A DNA stretch of 64,000 nt from Purpureocillium takamizusanense (lineage: Eukaryota > Ascomycota > Sordariomycetes > Hypocreales > Ophiocordycipitaceae), in assembly GCF_022605165.1 (NCBI RefSeq), contig NC_063070.1, positions 62,001 through 126,000 of the forward strand, given 5' to 3'. Positions 36,101-45,999 of the stretch are shown piece by piece. The stretch's first letter is position 1. Every line of letters starts with the position of its first letter. Both the position numbers and the translations under genes were made by a program. The notes below the pieces were generated by a model. That model was not told where the DNA came from. It was given only the letters and a program-made list of their open reading frames with translations, and did not search any database.

Positions 36101-36128
36101 GGAGGAGGAGGAGGAGGAGCAGGAGGAG
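36101..36128 (+). repeat. GGA-rich trinucleotide repeat
   Basis: Nearly pure GGA/GCA units about 350 bp upstream of the GH3 start codon. Confidence 0.78.
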
Positions 36129-36471
36129 ATGCTAGGACCGGGTCAGTCTTTGCTATTTCTCCGCGTGTTCGCCGCCCACCGGCTCAGCCCAAGGGGGCAC
36201 CCTGGATGCAATGTTACATGGTGCCCTGTGGAGGTGAATGCGCGGTGGCTGGCCGCGGTGGTCATGGATCAAGGCTCTTGGACGACGAGATTCCGGCAAG
36301 GACCGCGAGGGTCATGACGATGGAGAGTCTCTTGGCCCGTTGGTCTCTTGCCACGATCATAAGAGGCTGCTTCAGCTCTTTTCCTTAAAGACGAAGAAAA
36401 CCTCACATCTTGGCTCCCCATCCATTGGCAAGGTGAAACGTCTCCCCGGTGGATAAGCAAATAATCCCAAG

Positions 36472-37602
36472 ATGCATCTCCCACGCCTCACCTCCCTGCT
36501 GCTGCCGCTGCAGCTCGCCGCCGCCGCCGCCGCCGCCGCCTCTCAGCCGCCGCGCGGACGCTGCAACGACGTCGACATCCTCGCGGGCCAGCACGTCGTC
36601 TACTCGTGGGCGGCGAGCAGCGCGCCCCCGCAGGAGCTGCTCGACCTGACGCGGCAGGGCCTCGTCGGCGGCGTCATCCTCTTCGGCGAGAACATGGACG
36701 CCAACACGACGACCAACGTGGCGCGCCTCAAGGCCGCCTACGACGCGTCCCCCGCGCCCGGCCTCCTCCGCAGGCTCACGGGCCGGCGCGCGCACTTCTT
36801 CGTGTCCACGGACCAGGAGGGCGGCTACGTCCGCCGCATCGCCGGCGCCGAGCCCAAGCTCTCGGCCAAGCTCATGGGCTCGGCGCCCGACCCGGCGGCC
36901 GCGGGCAAGGCCGGGGGCGAGGGCGCGGCCGCGGCGCTCAAGCAGTTCCTGCACAACGTCAACCTCGCGCCCGTGCTCGACGTGTTCCGCGAGGCCGGCG
37001 ACTTCATCGACTTCAAGGAGCGCTCCTTTGGCAACTCGTCGGCCCAGGTCGTCGCCGCCGCCGTGCCCTTCCTCGCCGCCCAGCAGGCCGCCGGCGTCGC
37101 GGGCGCGGCCAAGCACTTCCCCGGCCTGGGCGCCGCGCCGCACGACGCCAACACGGACCTGCAGCCCGTGACGCTGACGCAGTCCCTCGGCGAGCTGCGC
37201 GACGTCGACATGAAGCCCTACGAGGCCGCCATCGCCGCCGGCATCGACATGGTCATGACCTCGTGGGCCCTCTACCCGGCCCTCGACGCAAAGTACCCCT
37301 CAGGCCTGAGCCGCAAGTGGGTGCAGGGCGAGCTGCGCGGCCGCCTCGGCTTCCGCGGCGTCACCATCACCGACGCCATGGAGGCTGGAGCCATCGCCCC
37401 CTTTGGCGACGCCGCCGCCACCGGCCTCCTCGCCAAGAAGGCCGGCATGGACATCCTCCTCGCCAGCCAGCGCAACGTCACCCAGGGCGACGTCATCCGA
37501 AAGGCCATTGTCCGCGGCCTCAAGTCCGGTGCCCTCGACCACAAGGAGTTTGACGCCGCCACGAGGCGCATTGCCGAGATGAGGAGCAAGATTGTGGCCT
37601 AA
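36472..37602 (+). CDS. secreted GH3 glycosidase of bacterial NagZ type
   Basis: A single-exon 376-aa protein, the length of a one-domain (TIM barrel only) bacterial NagZ and far shorter than usual fungal GH3 beta-glucosidases (700-900 aa). Residues 1-24 are a signal peptide ending in a polyalanine run. Motifs: FGEN (71-74), DQEGG (114-118), KHFPGLG (214-220) and TDAM with the likely nucleophile Asp301. In classical NagZ the acid/base is the Asp-His pair of a D-S-H loop just after KHFPG; here the aligned residues are D225-A-N227, so the His is missing. The sequence resembles actinobacterial secreted GH3 proteins as I remember them. Expected action: removal of N-acetylglucosamine (or a related sugar) from peptidoglycan fragments or chitin oligomers outside the cell. 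Very GC-rich and intronless. Partner candidate: the serine hydrolase just upstream. Confidence 0.88.
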   Translation: MHLPRLTSLLLPLQLAAAAAAAASQPPRGRCNDVDILAGQHVVYSWAASSAPPQELLDLTRQGLVGGVILFGENMDANTTTNVARLKAAYDASPAPGLLRRLTGRRAHFFVSTDQEGGYVRRIAGAEPKLSAKLMGSAPDPAAAGKAGGEGAAAALKQFLHNVNLAPVLDVFREAGDFIDFKERSFGNSSAQVVAAAVPFLAAQQAAGVAGAAKHFPGLGAAPHDANTDLQPVTLTQSLGELRDVDMKPYEAAIAAGIDMVMTSWALYPALDAKYPSGLSRKWVQGELRGRLGFRGVTITDAMEAGAIAPFGDAAATGLLAKKAGMDILLASQRNVTQGDVIRKAIVRGLKSGALDHKEFDAATRRIAEMRSKIVA

Positions 37603-38554
37603 GGAAGGGGGGGGGAGGGGGAAGAGATGGGGCTCATGTGCCGCTCTTCGAAACTAATAAAATAAACAAATAACACAACATCTTGGTGATGACCCGACAA
37701 GTATCAGACTGGTAGATAGATAGGCAGAGAGCGCCGTGACCATGGGTGACAGTAGACGCATGCACTCTGGGGTTCCCGAGCGACGGCCTGTCGCCCCCCC
37801 CCAGGCTTATACCAGAAAACACACATGCACTCCTGACTGGCGGCCCTTTGACCACAGCTAGAACCGTCAGGGCATCACGTTTGCAGATCAAAACGGGACT
37901 CTTGCTTCGCTCTCTAGATGAACGTGATCCTCGAGTCCCCAACATAAAACACTGTCTTATCGGCCCAGCGTCATACCAAGTGTATGTACACCCCTCCCCT
38001 CGCGCATTCGACTTGGAACCCTGCTGCTCTTTCGCTTCCACAAAAAGCCACTCAGCCCACAGCGTCCCCAATCGTCAGATATAGACAGCCTCTCATCAAG
38101 CGTGTATCCCACAGTCAATCCATCACCAAACGAACGTGGCGCCTCTGTCCAGGTGCCACAACGCATAAGCAAGGCTGCCGCTGGAGACGTGGCATCGCGC
38201 AACCGGCAAGCCTATGCAAAACGCCGCGCTTTTGAACGTTATATATCGGCAAAAACAGTCAGAGGAAAACCAACCCGACGCCACGCGAGGCGGGCAGGTC
38301 CGGGCACGCTGGCAGCCAGTCGTACAAGCACCCGTGAATGTCGTCAGATCGTAACATGGCTGGCTGGTGTAGCCGACCATGGCATCGCCGCCACTCCTCC
38401 ATGCAGGGTCCGCTCAACTTCGGGGTATCTCCAAATCTTCGCCCCCAACCCGTCATTTCCGCCGAGACTTGCCCAGGATTCTCGAATGTGCCCATCTGTC
38501 CAGGCGGCTTCGTTCCCCGCTCCCTGTAGAAGACCGGCACGCACCCTTCCCTTC
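37603..38554. other. convergent intergenic region (GH3 / transcription factor)
   Basis: About 950 bp of 3' flanking sequence between convergent genes. No gene was recognised. Confidence 0.6.
37656..37667 (+). terminator. AATAAAATAAAC polyadenylation signal
   Basis: An AATAAA-containing A-rich element 54 bp after the GH3 stop codon, a good poly(A) signal candidate. Confidence 0.45.
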
Positions 38555-41500
38555 TTAATCTGCCAAGACAGACTTCTCTGCTCTGATCCGCGTGTGGTTG
38601 GCGTGAGCCTCGAGGCATTGAGTCATCAGTCGCGTCACCGGCCACACCGCCGCCTTGTCCATCATGGCAGCCGTCACCCGAAGGATCTTGGTGGCGTAGC
38701 CGCTGTGGCCGTCGCTTAGCAGCGCAGACTCGACCCCGTTCATGCCGCCTGACGACATCTCGAGAGCGAGTTTCAGTTCCGCAGACGCCAGCACCTCGCG
38801 GATCTTGTCCAGCAGCTTGATGTCCTCCTCTTCGAGTAGCATAATGGCCGGCACCTGCCCCAGGTCCACCGCGTCCTGCCCCAGAATGCCCAGATAGCGC
38901 CCGACACGATCTTGCAGAGTCGCGACCCACTCGGCGAGCACCTGTGCGCAGTCCACCGCGCACAGAGCCGACTGCAGAGGGAGCTCCCCGCTCGTGAAGT
39001 CGGCAAACGTGTTGTTCAGCTTGTCCGACATGGCTAGAGAGTCGGCGGCGTAAAACGCCGCCTTCCGCAGGTGCTTCTCGCGGATTGACGTCGCCCGACT
39101 CGGCACCGTGAACCCGTTGGCAACAAACTGCTGGACCCCAGGAGACATGGGGTCGAAAGACGAGCCCGGCATGCTTGGAGAGTCGATGAACACCGAGTCC
39201 GCGGCGGCGGCATCCGCGAGCTCCGGTCCGAGGGGATCCGGGTTTGCCGTCGGGGAGAGGTCGGCATGCTGAGTCGCGTCATCGCCGCGGGCCAGTTCCT
39301 CCGCCATCCCTTGCCAATCGCGCTGCCAGGCCTTCTCCTTTGCGTGGGAAAGGTTGACAAAGAGGCGCACATACGCCAGGTCTAGGAGCGGGATGGCGTT
39401 CGCAGATAATGGACCCTGGCCGTATGGATTCGGCCGTTCAACGCTGTGGCTTGGATTGCTGGCCCACGCCACCTGCCACGCCTTGAGCGCAGGCTCAATG
39501 TGTCGATGCATCTTCTCCGTCTCCTCGCTCGTCCATATCCGATTGTGGTGCCGCTGACGCGTCTCCCATATGTAGTTGTGCAGGGCGAGGATCAGCACAA
39601 AGCACCCCATAGTGCTCGGTTTCAGACCAGTCAATGGGCCTTCCGTTTCGTCGACCGACGCGCCCATGGCCTTCTGGCTATTCTTTAGCGCGAGTCGTTT
39701 CTGTTGTCGCTCGTTTGTCCGCAGGAGCTCTCCCAGAGCGTCATAAAAGGTCATTCGGTTATGGTTTGCGGCTTGGACCCCGCCCTTGGCGACAAACGCC
39801 GCGCTGGACTCGGCTGCGTAGAAGTCCTCGTCGCAGGGCAAGTCGAGAAATATCTCCGAGTTGGTCAAGGCCGGCGTGTGGTTGTACGCAGCCATGAGGA
39901 CGCTCGATATGATGAAGATGGCATACAGCGTGCGCTTGCGTTCCTCCATCGTCTTCCACCGCAGCCACTCCTGATGGTGTCCTTCCTGCTCCGGCGTACG
40001 CGTCCAGCTCGAGTCGTCGGACATCTGAACGTCCTGCTTCGCTGAGGCATCGTCGGGGTTGGGCCGTAGCAAGCCTGCAGCTTGGGCGAGGCTCACCAGG
40101 GCGACGCAATGTGTCGAAGCAATGTCGCTGACCGTCTTGTCCGCGCAATTGTGACCGTACACGATGTTGATCAGCATGGCTTGAATGAGCCACAACGGCA
40201 CGGAAGCGGGGCTCTCGCTTCCGGCGCCATCCTGGTCTAAGCCGTGTCCGCCGCGGCGCGCATCGGCCTTGCGGATGTCCGATTTCCGCCGCTCTTCGAG
40301 GTACGCAAATATCATCTTCTTGGACATGTCAAACAACTCCCTCGACTGCGCGTGCTCCAACTCGAAGAGTGCGCCGACAGCGGCCATGGAGAGGAGCAGA
40401 CAGCCGCTGCCACCTACGCCAGGCAAACGCCCATTTAGAGACGAGGACAAATCAAACGACAGCGTAGCAACGTGCAAGAAGGGAAGATGGGGATGGAAGT
40501 AGGTCAGGTAGGCCCGCACATATCGCTGCAGATCCTGTGTACTGGGCAGGTTCGCTGCCGAGGCGGAAGCCGTGTTGGTACCGGGCTGTGCCTGGGGCGA
40601 GAGTGGCGACGTCTGCGACGTAAAGGAGTATTTACGGCCACCAAATGGCGGGCACTGGGAGAGGGCGTTCACAATGGCAATCCGCGTGGCATCGGAGATG
40701 GTGGTCACAGGAAGGGAACCGTGGTTCCCGCCGTTGAGGGATGACGGACTTTCCGGGCCGGCGTTGAAGCCAAGGGTCTGGGACAGGTTCTGCGTGCTGA
40801 GCCCCGGCACGGCGGATGGGCTCAGCGAGCTCAGTGATGGTGGAGGCGTGGAGAAGTACGGGTCATTGATCTTTTGAGAAGCTGGCTGAGGTGATAGAGG
40901 AGCTCCGTTGAGGAGGTCAGGAAAGACCGAACCATTCAGATCCATCGCAAACGGGTTCGGCATCTGCGGAGGTCCCATAACCGAGGGTTGCCACATGGTG
41001 CTCGTCCCGGCTGGCGCAGGGTGGTTAGATCCATCCAACATCACATCGCTTATCCCGCTCTGGCTCGTCGTGCTGATCGCAGACGGGCTTGACCCGTCGA
41101 CCACGTTCTCGCTGGTGTGAAAGGACATTTGGTGGTCGAATCCCGTGAGCCAATCCAGGCCGTCGTCGAAGGGCTGGCTCGAAGCCACGTCGTTGAGGCT
41201 TGCCCCAAACGGCGACGTCTGCTCCATGGCCATGGACTGCGGAGAGTCGTTGTAGTGCAGGGCATTGGGGTTGATGGTGGACCCCGGGGTGAAGAACATG
41301 CCCTCGAAATCAAACTCTGGGTTGAAGGCGGCCAGGGGCGGCGCAGTTCGCAGCCCGTTGTCGAAGTCACTACTGTTGATCTGCGTCGTCTCCAGCTTGG
41401 GCAGGCCGTGCTGCATCCCTCGCTGGCCCAGAGCCGCCGACATGCCACCAAAGACATGGTCCAGGTTGTGGACGGGCAAGCCGACTAAGCTTGGGTGACG

Positions 41501-42253
41501 GCTGTGCGCGGCCATGCCTCGCGCGACCGAGGCGTTTGCAGACGCTATCATTTGCATGGCGGCACCGTCAACATGGCTGATGGTGTTCGCCCTCGGCCGC
41601 ATGGAGCCGGTGGCCGAGTTGCCGCCACCCGTGGTACCAGCCACGCTGTTTTTGCGGGCTCTGCTCTGGCCCGGGGCGACGCCACTGGCGGATTCTCGGC
41701 GATTGCGAGGGCGAGACGACGGGGTCGTCGTCTGATGGAGCTTCTGCTGATGCCGAAGCAGCAAGTCACGGCGGGCGAAGCATCGCGCACACTCGGGGCA
41801 CTCAAAAGGCTTCTCCTTGGTGTGCGAGCGCTCGTGCCGCTTCAAGTGCTCCAGGCGGGCAAAGGAGCGCTGGCAAGTCGCGCAGACGTGTGGTCGCGGC
41901 TTGTCAGTCTTGGGGGGAGGGAAATTGGCCGGCGCCTTCGTGTTGACGGTAATTGTCGACGCTGTAGATAAGGTAACAAGTTGTCAGCACAGGTCCGAGG
42001 AGACCAAAAAAAAGGGCGCATCGCCGTACGACGAGTGCAGATACGGGCGATGGACGATGGACGACCAAGTGCACACATCAGGGGCGCTGAGGCGCGAGAA
42101 CTGGAGGGGCAGTGCCAGAGAGACACGAGGCAGCTAATAAGCAGGGCGCGGTCGGGCCGCGGGGGACTCACCAGAGTCGTCCGTGCTGGGCGGGTTCGCG
42201 GCGGCGGCGGCAGCAACAGCGGCGGGCGCCGTCGTCGTCGTAGGGTTTGACAT
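38555..42253 (-). CDS. C2H2 zinc-finger plus Fungal_trans transcription factor (Adr1/AmdX-like fingers)
   Basis: Two exons on the minus strand, 42172..42253 and 38555..41961, with a 210-nt intron (GTGAGT..CAG) give 1162 aa. Exon 1 encodes a Thr/Ala-rich 27 residues. Two adjacent C2H2 fingers follow: C54-C57-H70-H74 and C82-C85-H98-H103, with the linker TKEKPF and the second-finger helix RRDLLLRH shared by the Adr1/AmdX-type family. A long Ser/Pro/Asn-rich region follows, then the fungal transcription factor domain (PF04082-type) from about residue 515 (AYLTYFHPHLPFLH). The C-terminus is helical (LLEEEDIKLLDKI). The protein is a nuclear DNA-binding regulator; its targets are unknown. It converges on the serine hydrolase/GH3 pair and has an unusually long upstream region. 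Confidence 0.9.
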
Positions 42254-45200
42254 GGTGGGAGCGCGCGACAACCGAGGGCCAGCGTCGTTCAGAACCATGG
42301 CAAGCAGCGAGTGTTATCTCGCCCGACGTTGATGGTGCAAGGCGGCGTCAAGACGGGCGGGCGATTGCAGAAGCAGCAGCGGAATAGGACCTTCGTGTTG
42401 GGCGTGGCTACGCGGCGCTGGTCGTGGGGCAGAGCTTCGCTGACTGAGGCAGAGCGATAGTGGGGGGGGACCCGAGGTGTCGGTCGGCGGCGGCGGCGGC
42501 GACGGGCGACGGCAGCGAGAGCTGGCTTGTTGGGTCAGAAGGAGGGGCGGCTGGGAACCGAGGAAAAGGCGTGCTCAGCAGCCGACAGGAGCATGTCAAT
42601 CCGGGGCGCAAGCGGCGACAGAAGGCAGCATCACCATAACATCTATCGTTGCGGGAGCTCGTCGGTGCCGGGCATGCGAAGCAATTGCTTGCTTGGAGGA
42701 GGCGAAAGGCAGAGTCGGGGAGGGAGGAAGGAGGGAAGGTTTGTTGGCGGTGCGGGACGGCGACAGGATAGAGGGCGAGCCAGGACCGTACCGTGCAGGG
42801 ACACAGTGCGCGCAGACTACACCTCACCTCACCCCCGGCCTCCGACGCAGGCGCTCGCGCAGTGGCGCGCCTTGGGCCGGCAGCGGTACCAGTGGGCAGC
42901 CTGCAGGCGAGTACTGGTACTTGCTCGCGGCCGTGTCGCCTTCAAGGTTGGTGGCTCCCCGGCGTTGGCCAGTCCCAGCACCGCGCCCAGCCGTAAGCAG
43001 GGGCGCCTGGGGAGGTCTGTTGGGCGGATGCCGCGTACCCTTGTCCCTCCCGTGACGGCACCTGACCCATGCCGAGTACAGTACAAGCGCCATGTATCTG
43101 ATTCCACAGCGTCCCGTCGACGGCGGCCGCAAAGGAGCAGCTCCCAACAGCTCAAGCCACCGACAGGTGCAGGGGGGACGGCCAGCGATACTCTCTGGGA
43201 GGACGGGCGTTGAGCGACCGATGGGAGACCTCGATGCCTGCAATGCTAAGGAGCGGGATACCGGTACTCACTCAAAGGTACTCGAGGCGCTCACGGATGG
43301 CCGCCGGCGTGGTCCCAAGTCCACGTCGCGCCCAACAGCCAGCCAGCTTGAAAGTACCTCTGACAAAGGTCAGTCGCCGCCTGCTTTCCGCCGTCAGCCA
43401 CTGCGCTGCCGGCCGGGGGCCACAACCACCGGGAGCGCCCTGGGCAGTGGAAGCTGCTTGGGATCGAAAGGGGACCAGACCAACCCACCACCGCTGCTCG
43501 GGCCACGCACGCACCCTGAGCGTCTGGCCAGCTCTACCTTGGGCGAACGGGTAACTACCTCAGGTGGTTGTGCCTCGCGGAGGACGGGGGCCGGCGGCTG
43601 CTGGGTTCGTAGTTGGTACCCGCCCGTCTCGACGTTGAGAGGAGCTTCTTTCCGCCCGGAGAAATAACCACTAACTATTGCCTGCATGTGTGCGTGAGTG
43701 GGTGTGCGCGGACAAAATGTGTGGGCTTTCCTGCGCGCGCACGCAGCTGGCCCGTCGATGATGCATCGCCGCGCATTTTCCATGTCACTTTTTGGTTCGA
43801 CTTATCGATCCTGCTGTCGGCAGGAGGAACATTGGCGGGGCCTGGACGGACCGACGACAGACAGCACGACGGGGCCGATACGCTGCCCGCTACGTCCCAA
43901 GTCTCATGGTGGGACACCGGCGCCGACAGCGTAGTCGGGCTTTGCGGGTTGCCAGCCACACGCACCCAGCGATGTCAAGTTCCTCTGCAACGGACACGAT
44001 GCCGTTTCTGCAGCGAGTCAGCGCCAGCAGCCCCTGGCCGAGAGATTCACGAACGTGGACATGGACTCGACTTGACGATGGTGGCGAGATGTGGCCGCGA
44101 CGCCGTGCACGGAGACAGAGACCGGCGGCCGGCGTCCGTCTCGACTGACTTGCCCGATGGAGACTCGCCATGACGCCAAAGACATGGCTGTGCTGCGCAG
44201 CACAGCGCAGGGCCGACATCTTGTTTTCTTCGCTTCTTCTCGCGCGGCCGGTGTCGTCGTCGTCTCGTTCCTGTCGCCTTGGCGTCGACTGGTCTCATGC
44301 GGCGCACGCCGTTTCCGGGCCTGGTAGCAGGGACTCGCACACCCACCCACGGCGCAACTCCAGCGGGTCGCCGAATGCCATTGGGCACCGCAGGGGGCGG
44401 CCAGCGTGCTAGAGACGCACGACACCTCTGGGGGAGCTGCCCTGGCCGGCTGGCCCTGAGCTCGCGGGCGGCGGCGCCGCCGCCGAGGACGGCGTGAGCG
44501 TGGATAGGACGGGACGGGGTGGGATGCACGTATGTGTGATGGACAGGGCCGTCCATGGCACAACGAACTCGGGCAGCGCTCGTCTACAGCGGCCTACGCC
44601 AAGGTACTTGGCTGGGCCTGCATATGCCGCCTTGAGTAGATGTTTCTTACCTACGCTCAGGTCAGTATAGTACTACTTGCTGCCAAAGGCTGGGGGGAGG
44701 CGCGGGCTCGCTTCCCCCGAAGCGCCGAATACCGAGACGGGCAAAAGGCCGCGGCGCAGCGCCTGCAAGTGGCCCGTCCGCGTTTGCGTATCAGCATCAC
44801 CGGCCGGCAGTGCTTGCGAAGTCTGATAGCCAAGCTGCCTTGCCTCTAGCAGAACAGAAAGCTGCAGTACTTGCTGAATACCTGTACAACAAGGTACGTA
44901 CGAACAAAGGCTACTTCATACCTGGGAACGGTTTGCAGGTAGCAGGTTGGCTTATCGTCATGACGTGGGATTAGCGGCAGCGCGCCCATGGCCAACCGGG
45001 CAAACGCACAGCGGGTGGTGGAGCGCATTGCAGCGCGCGAACTGCGCTCCAGCGAGATTGCCGGCAGCATGCCACGCCATGCTACCTGCAACGGACAGAG
45101 CTCATCATCCCATGTCGTGCCTCGGCGTGCAAGACCAATCGACTCCTGACGCTTGTCGAGTGCATCGGTTCGCCGTCCAAGGACTTCCACCAACCAGCCG

Positions 45201-45548
45201 GCCGGGGAGCCAAAGACACACCCCCAGGCCCTCCCCGACGAATGCGCGAACGTGCCCATCGAGAGGCGAACCAACCTCCTCCACCAGGGGAAGGGGAAGC
45301 TCCCGCTGGGCCCGTCATCTGGCTCCTCTGGGCCCGCTGGGTGGGCATGGATCAAACAGAGGGTAGTGGGTTCCCCACGTACAAAGTGCTGTGGAAGGTT
45401 AGTACCTAGTAGTACTACTAAGGTAAGGTAGGTATCCATTCGTAAGCTCTAGGTTCCCGTCCTTGGCCTGTGCGCCGCCGCTGGTAGAGCTTTGGCACAG
45501 TGTGTCTGCGACGGCCCAGACAGGAGGCCCTTGCCAAGGCCCATCCAA

Positions 45549-45574
45549 CACCACCACCACCACCACCACCACCA
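45549..45574 (+). repeat. (CAC) trinucleotide repeat
   Basis: About eight CAC units in non-coding DNA. Confidence 0.85.
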
Positions 45575-45693
45575 GCGCTGTCGTCTTTGCATCGTGGCTT
45601 CGGCCAACCGAGTCGCCGCTCCCAACCGGTGTGTTTGGCACCACATATGAATTCCCCGATAGCTGACTACCTACTGTTAAAGCATGCCCGTTC

Positions 45694-45724
45694 TGTGTGT
45701 ATGTGTGTGTGTGTGTGTGTGTGT
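45694..45724 (+). repeat. (GT) dinucleotide repeat
   Basis: GT units interrupted once by AT. Confidence 0.87.
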
Positions 45725-45973
45725 TTCCACGCCACGAAAATCGGCCGAGTCGAGTGGTGCTTCCACCTTTCCCCGATACCTTTGTGTCAGACATGTCGGG
45801 CGGCATGGAGCTTATCACGACGGACCTTATCAGCGTCGAGACGCCCAGCTCACGCCGCCCGCCGAACTGGCAGCTCTTGCCTGGAGCTTCACCCGCGACA
45901 ATCGGCTCAGCGCCATGCGCGCGGGCCGTTCGTTGCCGAGCGGGTGCATCTGCGCTGCCCCTTCCTTTGGGAG

Positions 45974-45999
45974 GCTCTGCTCTGCTCTGCTCTGCTCTG
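45974..45999 (+). repeat. (CTCTG) pentanucleotide repeat
   Basis: Five CTCTG units in tandem. Confidence 0.85.

Larger units (their letters stand above)
35379..36471. other. spacer between serine hydrolase and GH3 genes
   Basis: About 1.1 kb, holding the 3' end of the first gene and the promoter of the second. A GGA-rich microsatellite lies at 36101-36128. No gene was seen. Confidence 0.6.

Noticed and set aside
36403..37143. 246-codon frame antisense to the GH3 gene
   Set aside because: Same GC-driven shadow effect; the sense strand encodes clear GH3 motifs.
34005..42253. Secondary-metabolite gene cluster (LovD-like acyltransferase plus regulator)
   Set aside because: No polyketide synthase, peptide synthetase, terpene synthase or tailoring oxidase is present in the window.
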